Program-made: the position numbers and the translations under genes
Assembly (NCBI RefSeq): GCF_000719095.1
Contig: NZ_JOEH01000019.1
Coordinates: 62,001-126,000, forward strand
From: Streptacidiphilus jeojiense
GTDB lineage: Bacteria > Actinomycetota > Actinomycetes > Streptomycetales > Streptomycetaceae
Length of the DNA: 64,000 nt
Direction: 5' to 3'
The notes under the pieces: generated by a model
Database searches by the model: none
What the model was told of the DNA's origin: nothing
What the model saw: the letters and a program-made list of their open reading frames with translations, nothing else
Shown here: piece after piece, positions 15,243 to 24,039 of the stretch
Layout: each line of letters opens with the position of its first letter
Position numbering within the stretch: the first letter of the stretch is position 1

Positions 15243-16835
15243 TCACGCGGGGACGCGGCAGGTCTGGGCATCCTTGAGCCGGTAGATCACCGTGCTGCCG
15301 TCGGTGCCCACCCGCTGGTAGTGCGCCGCCAGCAGGGCCCGCATCGGGGCGATGTACTTGGGGGCGTACGGCGCGCCGGCGGAGTCGTCCACGACCACCT
15401 CGGGCAGCTGTTCGGACATCTCCGCGTCGAAGGTCTTCCAGGCGTTGGCCATGCCGTCGGCCACGCCCACGCTCTCCGGGTCCCGGCCGCCGGCGTAGTT
15501 GGTGAGCAGGCCCGCGGTGAGGTAGCGGGTGGCCGGCTTGCGGTCCGCCAGCCAGTACATCTCCGGGTGCATGCCCCAGACCAGTACCGAGTCCTGCGGC
15601 TTGGTGTCCTTGGTGACCTCGGCGGCCACCGACTCGGCGTGCTGCAGCGGCTGGTGCGGCCACAGGAAGCCGAGGGCGACGAACGCGGCGCTGGCCGCGA
15701 GCGAGTACACCAGCACCGGCTTCCAGCGGGCCGCCCCACGGGCCACGGCGCCGACGCCGAGCAGCACCAGCGGCGGGATCAGCTGCAGGTAGTAGTGGCC
15801 GAAGAAGTGGAACCCGGTGATCACGCCGGCCACCGAGGATCCGAACCAGATCCACAGGTCGGCGTCCTCGCGCACCCGGCGCCAGCGCCGGGCCAGCGGG
15901 ACCAGCAGCCCCAGCGCGGCGACGGCCAGGATCGCGGCGTTGCCGAAGGCCCGGCCGAGCATGTTCAGCCAGGCGCCGTCCAGGGAGGCGTACTCACTGC
16001 TGCCGGTGATCACCCAGAAGGCGAAGTTCTTGACCCCGGTGGAGAGCGCGATCACCGTCACCGGCAGTCCGAAGCCGAAGGCCAGCGCCGCCAGCGAGGT
16101 GCGCGGCCGGGAGCCACCCGGCCTGCGGCTGTCCTGGCGCAGCAGCCACAGCACGGCGAACAGCACGGCCCCGCCGGTCTGCTTGGTCAGCGAGGCGGCC
16201 GCCACGGCGGCCCCGGCCGGGCCCCAGCGGCGGTTCTGAGCGAACCAGAAGGCCGCGGCGGTGGCCGGCAGCATGAAGACCTCGAAGGTCGCCGCCTGGC
16301 TGTCCTCCGGCGACAGCCCGATGGACACCAGCAGGTAGAGCGCCCCGGCCGCGGCGCCGGCCCGGTTGCCCCAGCGCTTGCGGGCGATGGCGGCCAGCAG
16401 CACCGCGGTGGCCAGGTGCGCGCCGATGGCGAGCACCCGCAGCGGCCACAGCGAGGTCGAGCCGAAGAGGGCGAAGGCGCCCTCGTAGAGCCAGGGCAGC
16501 AGCGGCGGCTTGCGGTCCACGACGGTGTCGTAGAGCACCCCGCCGCCGGCCAGCATCCTGGCCTGGGTGGCGAGGTAGCCCTCGTCCGGGCTCCAGACCG
16601 TGCGGGCGAAGGACGGCAGATGGGTGAGCACGGCCAGGGCCCCGTACAGGGGCACCAGCCGGGCCCAGTAGCCCGTGCGGATCGCTTCGCGCGCCTGCGC
16701 GGCCAGGGCGCCCGGCGAGAGGCGGCCCAGCGGCAGAGCGGCTGAGCCGCCGTTCATCCTCAGCTCGGACGAGCGGCGGCGGTCCGGCGGCTGATTCGAC
16801 ACAGGAGCCACGCTACCCGCTCGCTCCACGTTCAC
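15243..16835 (-). CDS. membrane glycosyltransferase, GT39/ArnT-like
   Basis: This 530-residue polytopic protein has about ten hydrophobic helices. The first extracytoplasmic loop holds an acidic pair typical of polyprenyl-phosphate-sugar transferases (VWSPDEGYLATQARML) and is followed by DRKPPLLPWLYEGAFALFG, a hallmark of the family. A soluble-looking C-terminal domain starts near residue 390. It probably transfers a sugar from a lipid carrier to a cell-envelope acceptor. The GTG at 16835 is the longest start, but the ATG at 16757 (MNGGSAAL) is equally possible. It begins 30 bp after dxs and may be co-transcribed with it. Confidence 0.82.
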   Translation of the reverse strand: MNVERAGSVAPVSNQPPDRRRSSELRMNGGSAALPLGRLSPGALAAQAREAIRTGYWARLVPLYGALAVLTHLPSFARTVWSPDEGYLATQARMLAGGGVLYDTVVDRKPPLLPWLYEGAFALFGSTSLWPLRVLAIGAHLATAVLLAAIARKRWGNRAGAAAGALYLLVSIGLSPEDSQAATFEVFMLPATAAAFWFAQNRRWGPAGAAVAAASLTKQTGGAVLFAVLWLLRQDSRRPGGSRPRTSLAALAFGFGLPVTVIALSTGVKNFAFWVITGSSEYASLDGAWLNMLGRAFGNAAILAVAALGLLVPLARRWRRVREDADLWIWFGSSVAGVITGFHFFGHYYLQLIPPLVLLGVGAVARGAARWKPVLVYSLAASAAFVALGFLWPHQPLQHAESVAAEVTKDTKPQDSVLVWGMHPEMYWLADRKPATRYLTAGLLTNYAGGRDPESVGVADGMANAWKTFDAEMSEQLPEVVVDDSAGAPYAPKYIAPMRALLAAHYQRVGTDGSTVIYRLKDAQTCRVPA

Positions 16836-16865
16836 GCAGGCGGGTTTACGGGTCGCGGTCGGGGC

Positions 16866-18770
16866 TCACACCTCGACGGCGGCCGTGACCTTGGCGACCA
16901 CGCCGGCGACCCGCTCGGCGATCGCGGGCCCGGTGAGCCCGATCTGCTCCAGGATCTCGTTGCGGGAGGCGTGGTCCAGGAACTCCTGCGGGATGCCGAA
17001 GTCGCGCAGCGGCACGTCCACCCCGGCGTCCCGCAGCGCCTGCGCGATGGTCGCGCCGACACCGCCGACCCGGCCGTTGTCCTCGACGGTGACCACCACG
17101 CGGTGCTCGGCGGCCAGCCCCGGCAGGGCCGGGTCGACCGGCTTGACCCAGCGCGGGTCGACCACGGTGCTGCTGATGCCCTGGGCGGCCAGCAGGTCGG
17201 CGGCCTCCAGGCAGGTCGCGGCCATCGCGCCGACCGAGACCAGCAGCACGTCGGCGCGGACCGGTCCGACCGGCTCGCCGCTGTCGCGCAGCACGTCCAT
17301 GCCGCCGATCCGGCCCACCGCCGGGATCGCCGGGCCGACGGTGCCCTTGGAGTAGCGGACCACGGTGGGCGCGTCGGAGACCGCCACCGCCTCCCGCAGC
17401 TGGGCCCGGAGCTGGTCGGCGTCGCGCGGCGCGGCCAGCCGCAGGCCGGGGACGACCTGAAGGATCGACATGTCCCACATGCCGTTGTGGCTGGCGCCGT
17501 CGGTGCCGGTGACCCCGGCCCGGTCCAGTACGAAGGTGACCCCGCTGCGGTGCAGTGCCACGTCCATCAGGACCTGGTCGAAGCACCGGTTGAGGAAGGT
17601 CGCGTAGACCGCCACCACGGGGTGCAGCCCACCGGTGGCCAGGCCGGCCGCGCTGACCGCGGCGTGCTGCTCGGCGATGCCGACGTCGTAGGTCCGCTCC
17701 GGGAACTCCTTGGCGAACGGGGCCAGGCCGACCGGGTGCAGCATCGCCGCGGTGATCGCCACCAGGTCGCCGCGCTCGCGGCCGAGCGCCACCATCTCCT
17801 CGCCGAAGACCGAGGTCCAGTCCTGCCCGGCGGTCTTCACCGGGAGGCCGGTGTCGGGGTGGATCACCCCCACGGCGTGGAAGCGGTCCTCCTCGTTCTG
17901 CTCGGCGGCGCGGTAGCCGCGGCCCTTCTGGGTCAGGCAGTGCACGATGACCGGGCCGCCGAAGCCCTTGGCGCGCTTCAGCGCCGACTCCAGCGCCTGC
18001 TCGTCGTGGCCGTCGATCGGGCCGATGTACTTCAGGCCCAGGTCCTCGAACATGCCCTGCGGCGCGATGAAGTCCTTGAGGCCCTTCTTGGCGCCGTGCA
18101 GGGTCTCGAAGATCTGCTGGCCGACCACCGGGGTGCGCTGCAGCGCGTCCTTGCCCCAGGTGAGGAAGCGCTCGTAGCCCTGGGTGGTGCGCAGGGTGGC
18201 CAGGTGGTTGGCCATGCCGCCGATGGTGGGCGAGTAGGAGCGCTCGTTGTCGTTGACCACGATGATCAGCGGACGTTCCTGCGCCTCGGCGATGTTGTTC
18301 AGCGCCTCCCAGGCCATCCCGCCGGTCAGCGCGCCGTCGCCGATCACCGCGACCACGCTGCGGTCCGTCAGCCCCTGCAGCTCGTTGGCCTTGGCCAGGC
18401 CGTCGGCATAGCCGAGCACGGTGGAGGCGTGCGAGTTCTCGATCACGTCGTGCTCGGACTCGGCCCTGGACGGGTAGCCGGACAAGCCGCCCTTGACCCG
18501 CAGCCGGGAGAAGTCCTGACGGCCCGTGAGCAGCTTGTGGACGTAGCTCTGGTGACCGGTGTCAAAGAGGACCCGGTCCTTCGGGGAGTCGAACACCCGG
18601 TGCAGAGCCAGCGTCAGCTCGACCACGCCGAGGTTGGGGCCGAGGTGGCCGCCCGTCTTGGACACCTCCTCGACCAGGAAGCCCCGGATCTCCTCGGCCA
18701 GGACGCTGAGCTGCCCCGGGGTGAGTCGGTCCAGGTCGCGGGGTCCCCGAATGCGGGTCAGCAGGGCCAC
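16866..18770 (-). CDS. dxs: 1-deoxy-D-xylulose-5-phosphate synthase
   Basis: Dxs condenses pyruvate and glyceraldehyde 3-phosphate with thiamine diphosphate in the first step of the MEP isoprenoid pathway. The 634 residues show the early [13 protein letters not shown] motif, the thiamine diphosphate signature [16 protein letters not shown] with the downstream NDNERSYS, and the transketolase pyrimidine-domain glutamate in [12 protein letters not shown]. The GTG at 18770 has a strong AAGGAGG ribosome-binding site; the frame is open to 18977, but that extension is not conserved-looking. Co-transcription with the downstream GT39-like gene is plausible. Confidence 0.95.
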   Translation of the reverse strand: MALLTRIRGPRDLDRLTPGQLSVLAEEIRGFLVEEVSKTGGHLGPNLGVVELTLALHRVFDSPKDRVLFDTGHQSYVHKLLTGRQDFSRLRVKGGLSGYPSRAESEHDVIENSHASTVLGYADGLAKANELQGLTDRSVVAVIGDGALTGGMAWEALNNIAEAQERPLIIVVNDNERSYSPTIGGMANHLATLRTTQGYERFLTWGKDALQRTPVVGQQIFETLHGAKKGLKDFIAPQGMFEDLGLKYIGPIDGHDEQALESALKRAKGFGGPVIVHCLTQKGRGYRAAEQNEEDRFHAVGVIHPDTGLPVKTAGQDWTSVFGEEMVALGRERGDLVAITAAMLHPVGLAPFAKEFPERTYDVGIAEQHAAVSAAGLATGGLHPVVAVYATFLNRCFDQVLMDVALHRSGVTFVLDRAGVTGTDGASHNGMWDMSILQVVPGLRLAAPRDADQLRAQLREAVAVSDAPTVVRYSKGTVGPAIPAVGRIGGMDVLRDSGEPVGPVRADVLLVSVGAMAATCLEAADLLAAQGISSTVVDPRWVKPVDPALPGLAAEHRVVVTVEDNGRVGGVGATIAQALRDAGVDVPLRDFGIPQEFLDHASRNEILEQIGLTGPAIAERVAGVVAKVTAAVEV

Positions 18771-18900
18771 CCGTTCCTCCTTGCGTCGTCGACTCCGCCG
18801 TCGTTGGACAGCAGAGAGACATGAGTCTAGTAGGGACTGCTCCGAACGGGGGCACCTGAGGTGCCGGGTGCCGTAGCGGGGTCCCCGGGCCCGGACATGC

Positions 18901-18938
18901 GACTGCCCGGCACCGGAGCGGTACGGTGCCGGGCAGTC
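18901..18938 (-). terminator. strong hairpin downstream of the sugar ABC operon
   Basis: Perfect 15-bp arms (GACTGCCCGGCACCG and its complement) with an 8-nt loop. It lies in the 289-bp gap 18771-19059 between the permease end and the dxs start. A second, nested hairpin sits at 18974-19038. Together they probably end the ABC operon transcript before dxs. Confidence 0.75.
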
Positions 18939-18973
18939 AGCGTGGCGCGGGGAGAGAGACCCCGCACCCGCGG

Positions 18974-19038
18974 CCACCGGCCCGGTCCGGAGCGGACCTC
19001 CCCCTCAGAGGTCCGTCCCGGAGCAGTGGGGCCGGTGG
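18974..19038 (-). terminator. nested inverted repeat after the ABC permease gene
   Basis: Outer arms CCACCGGCCC (18974-18983) and GGGCCGGTGG (19029-19038) enclose inner arms CGGACCTC (18993-19000) and GAGGTCCG (19008-19015). It starts 21 bp after the permease stop and is likely a terminator. Confidence 0.6.
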
Positions 19039-19059
19039 AGCAGTTGGAGCGGCGAAGCC

Positions 19060-20325
19060 TCAGGCGCGGCCGGAGGACTTCTGGGTGCGGCGCGACAGCG
19101 AGTCGACGACCACGGCGGCCAGCAGCACGCCACCGGTGATCATGTACTGCACCGACTGCGCCTCGCCGAGCATGAACAGGCCGGCGTTGATGGACTCGAT
19201 GACCAGCATGCCGAGCAGGGCCGACCAGACCTTGCCGCGCCCGCCGAAGAGGCTGGTGCCGCCGATGACCGCGGCCGCGATGGCCATCATCAGGTTGTTG
19301 GGGTCGGAACCGCCCTGGTTGGCGGAGCTGATGGTGGCGGAGATCACCAGGCCGCCGAGGGCGGCGAAGAAACCGGAGATGGCGTAGACCGAGATCCGGA
19401 TCGCGGCGACGTTGATACCGGCGCGGCGGCTGGCCTCGATGTTGCCACCGACCGCGAAGATCTTCCGGCCGTAGCTGGTGCGACGCAGCACGAAGTCGCA
19501 GATGATCAGCGCGGCGAGGAAGAACACCAGGTTGTTCGGGACACCCTTGTGCAGGTTCAGCACGTAGGCGGAGCCGAAGGCGGCGATCGCCAGCACGACC
19601 GTGCGCAGCACGATCTCACTGGTGGGGCGGAACGGGACCTTGGCGCTGCGGCGGCGGCCCTGCTCACCGAGGCTGCTGAAGAGCAGCGCGGCCACGCCGA
19701 CACCGGCGAGGATGTAGGCGCCGGCGATGTCGCCGTTGAGGAAGAAGCTGTTGCCGCCGAAGAGGTGGATCAGACCGGTGTCCGGCAGGTTGATGGTGCC
19801 GGTGTCGCCGAGCAGCCACAGCATCAGGCCGTTCCAGCCCAGGAAGCCGGCCAGGGTGACCACGAAGGCCGGCACGCCGATCTTGGCGAAGACGAAGCCG
19901 TGGATCGCGCCGATGACGGCGCCGGTGGCCAGCGCCGCGATGGTGGCCAGCCAGAGGTTGACCCCGTGGGTGACCGAGAGCACCGCGAAGATGGCCGCGG
20001 ACAGACCGCTGACCGAGCCGACCGACAGGTCGATCTCACCCAGCAGCAGCACGAACACCAGGCCGATGGAGAGCGTGCCGATGCCCACCATGTAGTAGGC
20101 GATGTACTCGAAGTTGGACGCGGAGAGGAAGTTGCCGTTGGACGCGGCGAAGGCGGCCCAGATCACGATCAGGCCGATGATCACGGGCAGCGAGCCGAGC
20201 TCACCACCACGGATCTTGCGCTTGAACTCGCTGATGTAGCCGGAGAAGCCCTGCTCGCGGACGAGCAGTCGCGGGTCGATGGCCTGCTCCACCGCGGGGG
20301 CCGGGGCGTCGATGTTGTTGCTCAC
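19060..20325 (-). CDS. xylH: sugar ABC transporter permease (XylH/RbsC family)
   Basis: This 421-residue membrane permease has about ten helices and the family signature region LLLGEIDLSVGSVSGLSAAIFAV (the binding-protein-dependent RbsC/XylH motif) at about 95-117, with VIGGTSLFGGRGKV near the C-terminus. It starts with GTG overlapping the ATPase stop (GTGA). It forms the channel of a pentose-type uptake system with the two upstream genes. Xylose is inferred from the arrangement with a ROK7B7-like regulator, as in S. coelicolor. Confidence 0.87.
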   Translation of the reverse strand: MSNNIDAPAPAVEQAIDPRLLVREQGFSGYISEFKRKIRGGELGSLPVIIGLIVIWAAFAASNGNFLSASNFEYIAYYMVGIGTLSIGLVFVLLLGEIDLSVGSVSGLSAAIFAVLSVTHGVNLWLATIAALATGAVIGAIHGFVFAKIGVPAFVVTLAGFLGWNGLMLWLLGDTGTINLPDTGLIHLFGGNSFFLNGDIAGAYILAGVGVAALLFSSLGEQGRRRSAKVPFRPTSEIVLRTVVLAIAAFGSAYVLNLHKGVPNNLVFFLAALIICDFVLRRTSYGRKIFAVGGNIEASRRAGINVAAIRISVYAISGFFAALGGLVISATISSANQGGSDPNNLMMAIAAAVIGGTSLFGGRGKVWSALLGMLVIESINAGLFMLGEAQSVQYMITGGVLLAAVVVDSLSRRTQKSSGRA

Positions 20326-21101
20326 TTGGTGGCCTCCGCCGTGCGGCTCTGGCGTCGGGTCACCGCGTTGTCGGTGGCACCGGTGATCGCGGCGATGATG
20401 GTTTCCTGGGTGGTCCCGTGGACCGGGAACGTCCCGTTGTTCTTCCCGAGGCGCAGCACGGCGACCCGGTCCGCGACCGCGCGGACGTCGACCATGTTGT
20501 GGCTGATCAGGATGACGCCGAGGCCGCGCTCACGCAGCCGCTCGACCAGGTCGAGGACCTGGGCGGTCTGCTCGACGCCGAGGGCGGCGGTGGGCTCGTC
20601 CAGGATGACGACCTTGGGGTCGCCGATCAGCGAACGGGCGATGGCCACCACCTGGCGCTGGCCGCCGGAGAGGCTGGCGACCGGGATGCGCACGCTGGGT
20701 ATGCGGATGGACAGGGTGCTGAGCAGCTCCTGCGCCTTCTGCTCCATGGTGACCTCGTCCAGGGTCCCGCGGCGCTTCAACTCGCGGCCCAGGTAGAGGT
20801 TGTTGACGACGTCCAGGTTGTCGCAGAGCGCCAGGTCCTGGTAGACGGTGGCGACGCCGAGGTGCTGGGCGTCCTGCGGCCGGTTGATGGAGACCGACCT
20901 GCCCTCCCACTCGATGACGCCGTCGTCGATCGGGTGAACGCCCGCGATCGTCTTGACCAGGGTGGACTTACCGGCGCCGTTGTCACCGACCAGGGCGACC
21001 ACCTCACCGGCGTGGACCTCCAGCTCGACGTCCGTCAGAACCTGGACGGCGCCGAAGCGCTTGGAGACCCCGCGCAACGCCAGTACGGGTGCGCTTGTCA
21101 C
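20322..21101 (-). CDS. xylG: sugar ABC transporter ATP-binding protein, single-domain
   Basis: This 259-residue ATPase energises the sugar importer. Walker A is GDNGAGKST (about 39-47), the signature is SLSGGQRQ, Walker B is VVILDEPTAALG, and the switch His is in LISHNM. Most RbsA/XylG proteins are tandem-domain (about 500 residues); this one carries a single cassette, like FrcA-type proteins. The GTG at 21101 is preferred, with AAGGAG about 10 nt upstream. The stop overlaps the permease start. Confidence 0.88.
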   Translation of the reverse strand: MTSAPVLALRGVSKRFGAVQVLTDVELEVHAGEVVALVGDNGAGKSTLVKTIAGVHPIDDGVIEWEGRSVSINRPQDAQHLGVATVYQDLALCDNLDVVNNLYLGRELKRRGTLDEVTMEQKAQELLSTLSIRIPSVRIPVASLSGGQRQVVAIARSLIGDPKVVILDEPTAALGVEQTAQVLDLVERLRERGLGVILISHNMVDVRAVADRVAVLRLGKNNGTFPVHGTTQETIIAAITGATDNAVTRRQSRTAEATK

Positions 21102-21272
21102 GTAAACCAACTCCTTAACCACCCGGTGCCTCGGGTGGGTTGCCGCGCCGTCCCGGGCGCAGACGGGTATGCGAAACACGAACTTTCCGGGGCCCGGGAC
21201 CCCGAAACCCCCGCGGACCGGATCCGGCAGCACGGGCTGATGGCCCGTCAACTGCCCATGGTCCCGCGCCGA

Positions 21273-21328
21273 GCCCCGCGCGGGAATCCTTCCGGCTGGT
21301 GGCCGGGGTCGGATGTCCCGCGCGGGGC
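21273..21328 (-). terminator. stem-loop between binding-protein and ATPase genes
   Basis: Perfect 13-bp arms GCCCCGCGCGGGA (21273-21285) and TCCCGCGCGGGGC (21316-21328), with further pairing inside the loop, lie 33 bp after the binding-protein stop in the 259-bp gap 21102-21360. Such elements commonly protect the abundant binding-protein mRNA and reduce read-through to transporter genes. Confidence 0.7.
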
Positions 21329-21360
21329 GATCGGACTGGGTGCTGCTCGACTACTGCTGC

Positions 21361-22482
21361 TTACTGGATGCCGGCAGCGGTGCAGGCGGCCTTGTAGGCC
21401 GCGGTGCAGATGTCGCTGGCGGACCACAGGGCGTCCTTGACCACGGTCGACTCGACGTTGGCCTTGGTGACCAGCTGCGGGGTCAGCAGGTCCGAGGGGA
21501 CGCTGTCGCCGGAGCCGCTGGTCTTGGTGGTGGTGGCGACCGAGGTGATGCTGGTGCCGTTCAGCAGGTCGACCGCGAGGGTGGCGGCGGCGTCGGCCTC
21601 GGGCTTGTACGCCTTGTAGACGGTGTAGGCCTGGGTGCCGGAGATGATCCGCTGGATCGCGTCGAGCTGGGCGTCCTGGCCACCGATCGGCAGGTTGGAG
21701 ATGCCCGCGTTCTTCATCGAGGTGACGATACCGGCGGCCATGCCGTCGTTGGCCGAGTAGAAGCCGGCGATGTTCTTGGCGCCGATCTGGTTGATCGCGG
21801 CGGAGGCCTTCTGCGCGGCGACGTCAGCCTTCCACAGACCCGAGGCGTCGTAGGCGATGGTGACCTTGCCCTTGACCGCGGCCTGGAAGCCGGACTTGAA
21901 GTCGGCGGCGTTGGGGTCGGCCGAGTCGCCGTCGATCTCGACGATCTTGGCGGACGGGGTGGCCTTGGAGCCGAGGGCGTCCAGCAGGCCCTGGCCCTGA
22001 AGGGTACCGACGGCCACGTTGTCGAAGGAGACGTAGGCCGAGACCGGACCCTGGGCGAGGCGGTCGTACGCGATGACCTTGATGCCCTTGTCCACGGCCG
22101 CCTGGACCGAGGACTTGATCGCGGCCGAGTCCTGCGCGTCGATGATGAGGACCTTGACGCCGGCGTTGATCATGGTGGTGACCTGCTGCGCCTGGGTGGC
22201 GGCGCTGCCCGCGGCGTTGTTGTACTGCACCGTGGCGTTGGGAGCGAGCTCCTTGATCTTCGCCTCGATCAGCGGCTTGTCGAACTTCTCGTAGCGGGTG
22301 GTCTGGTTCTCCGGGAGAAGCAGACCGATGGTGCCGGTGCCGCTGGCGGCGGTGGAGCCGGTCGCGGCAGCCGAAGTGGTGGAGGAGCTGGAGCTGCTTC
22401 CGGCCTTGCCACAAGCAGCCATACCGAGCGCCATCGAGACTGCAGCAGTCGCGACGACAGTGCGGCGAAGAGAAGTGTTCAT
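21361..22482 (-). CDS. xylF: sugar ABC transporter substrate-binding lipoprotein
   Basis: This 373-residue periplasmic-binding-like lipoprotein starts with a short signal peptide and lipobox LGMAAC (Cys at about 24), then a Ser/Thr-rich linker. The sugar-binding fold begins at GTIGLLLPENQTTRYEKFDKP. Motifs such as VKVLIIDAQDSAAIKSSV and FYSANDGMAAGIV are typical of the XylF/RbsB group. It is the first gene of the importer operon, 121 bp after the ROK regulator stop. The ATG at 22482 is preceded by GGGAGG at a long spacing. The ligand, probably a pentose, is inferred from context. Confidence 0.88.
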   Translation of the reverse strand: MNTSLRRTVVATAAVSMALGMAACGKAGSSSSSSTTSAAATGSTAASGTGTIGLLLPENQTTRYEKFDKPLIEAKIKELAPNATVQYNNAAGSAATQAQQVTTMINAGVKVLIIDAQDSAAIKSSVQAAVDKGIKVIAYDRLAQGPVSAYVSFDNVAVGTLQGQGLLDALGSKATPSAKIVEIDGDSADPNAADFKSGFQAAVKGKVTIAYDASGLWKADVAAQKASAAINQIGAKNIAGFYSANDGMAAGIVTSMKNAGISNLPIGGQDAQLDAIQRIISGTQAYTVYKAYKPEADAAATLAVDLLNGTSITSVATTTKTSGSGDSVPSDLLTPQLVTKANVESTVVKDALWSASDICTAAYKAACTAAGIQ

Positions 22483-22603
22483 CGTGTGGGGTGCCTCCCT
22501 GACGCGGTCGCCACTTTGCGACCGAGGTGTGAGGGAGTCAACCTCCCTGGTGAGGCTGGCGTCAATAAGTAAATCCTCACCACCTGCAATCCGAACCTTT
22601 TCG

Positions 22604-23830
22604 TTATCTTCCTGAAGGCACGACCGCAACAGAACGGGCCGAATCCCTACCGTCGGTGGCCGGCAATGCCCCAGAGTCACCCATCTCCGACATGACCAGC
22701 GCCAATGCCCCGAGGACCTCGGCCCGGCCGCCCAACGTGCCCGGGACCACCGACAGCTGCCGCGCCGCGCTGGGGATGGCGTAGCGGGCCACGGACTCCC
22801 GGATCGGGTCCAGCACCAGGTCACCGGCCTCCGCCAGGTCGCCGCCGAGGATCACCCGACGCGGGTTCAGCAGGTTGCAGAGGTTGGCGACACCGGTGCC
22901 GATCTGCCGCCCCACGTCGGCCAGCACCCGGCGGCAGCCCAGGTCGCCGCGCTGAGCCAGCTGGACCACCTTGGAGAGGGTCAGATCGGTGCCGTGACTG
23001 CTGCTCAGCAGGTTCAGGACATGACGGGAGCCGACGAAGGTCTCCAGGCAGCCGCGGTTGCCGCAGCGGCACACCGGGCCGGACTCGTCCAGGGTGATGT
23101 GCCCGATCTCACCGGCCGTGCCGCCCGGTCCGCGGTAGATCTGACCCGAGATCACCAGGCCCGCGCCGACACCGCTGGCGACCTTGATGTAGGCCAGGTC
23201 GGACAGGCCCCGGCCGGCCCCCCAGACCAGCTCGCCGAGCGCGCCCAGGTTGGCGTCGTTGTCGACGTAGACGGGCATCCCCAGGCGGCTGGAGAGCTCG
23301 CGCCCGGGGGCGATGCCGGTCCAGCCCGGGAGGATCGCGGTGGAGCCCAGGGCCCCGGTCTCGCCGTCGATCGGCCCGGGCACGCCGAGGCCGACCCCGA
23401 TCACCTTGTCGGGGCGGAAGCCGGTCTGCTCCAGCAGCCGGGCCACCAGTTGCTCGGCCCGGCCGAAACCCTGGTCCGCCGAGGCGTCGGTGTCCAGCGG
23501 CTCGCTCTCCTCGGCCAGCACCCGGTGGGCCAGGTTGCCCACCGCCACCCGGAGGTGCGAGTGGCCGAAGTCGACGCCCACCACGATCCCGGCGTCGGCG
23601 CTCAGCGAGACGCTGCGGGCCCGTCGGCCGCCGGAGGAGGTCGGGGTGACCACGACCGTGCCGACATCCTTCAGTTCCCGCACGATGTTGGACACAGTGG
23701 CGGCCGACAGGCCGGTGGTCCTGGCGATCTCGGCCTGGGTCAGTGAGCCGGCCATCCGGACCGCTCTCAGCACCCGTTCCAGATTGGCCCGATGCAGAGA
23801 GGACTGCGATCCTGGCGTGTCCACGGACAT
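22604..23830 (-). CDS. rok7B7: ROK family transcriptional regulator (Rok7B7-like)
   Basis: This 408-residue repressor-type ROK protein has an N-terminal winged helix (about 10-70, TQAEIARTTGLSAATVSNIV), then the sugar-kinase-like fold with VVGVDFGHSHLRVAVG and the zinc motif CRCGNRGCLETF (about 251-262). In S. coelicolor the equivalent gene next to xylFGH encodes Rok7B7, which controls xylose transport, carbon catabolite repression and antibiotic production; the same neighbours here support orthology. The upstream region has a direct repeat that may be its operator. Confidence 0.88.
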   Translation of the reverse strand: MSVDTPGSQSSLHRANLERVLRAVRMAGSLTQAEIARTTGLSAATVSNIVRELKDVGTVVVTPTSSGGRRARSVSLSADAGIVVGVDFGHSHLRVAVGNLAHRVLAEESEPLDTDASADQGFGRAEQLVARLLEQTGFRPDKVIGVGLGVPGPIDGETGALGSTAILPGWTGIAPGRELSSRLGMPVYVDNDANLGALGELVWGAGRGLSDLAYIKVASGVGAGLVISGQIYRGPGGTAGEIGHITLDESGPVCRCGNRGCLETFVGSRHVLNLLSSSHGTDLTLSKVVQLAQRGDLGCRRVLADVGRQIGTGVANLCNLLNPRRVILGGDLAEAGDLVLDPIRESVARYAIPSAARQLSVVPGTLGGRAEVLGALALVMSEMGDSGALPATDGRDSARSVAVVPSGR

Positions 23831-23893
23831 GTTCCACCCTCCCAGGACCTGGCGACCCGACCGTCCACCAGGGCCCGCCGCGACGTTGCGGCC

Positions 23894-23927
23894 AAGCTCA
23901 GTTACAACTTATGAAGCCTAAGCTCAG
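23894..23927 (-). promoter_or_regulatory. direct repeat AAGCTCAG upstream of the ROK regulator
   Basis: Two AAGCTCAG copies (23894-23901 and 23920-23927) are spaced 26 bp start to start. Between and overlapping them is CTTA-N7-TAAG. They sit 64-97 bp upstream of the ROK start in the 209-bp gap 23831-24039, a position suited to a promoter or autoregulatory operator. Confidence 0.4.
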
Positions 23928-24039
23928 CCAATGGGGCGATGTCACGTCAAGACTGAAGGCCGATCGTTGCGAAACCTATGCCGCGATGGGGTGGGATTGG
24001 GATGGTTTGCCCAGCCGGATTCTTTGCTCTCGCTCAGGG

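Noticed and set aside
13665..16745. A 1026-codon open frame spanning several genes
   Set aside because: It covers the FUSC tail, thioredoxin-fold gene and GT39-like gene in other frames; the translation is Arg/Gly/Pro-rich without motifs.
20910..21251. Upstream extension of the sugar ATPase gene to 21251
   Set aside because: The extension is Pro/Arg/Gly-rich and overlaps the ribosome-binding site before the GTG at 21101, where the ABC domain begins.
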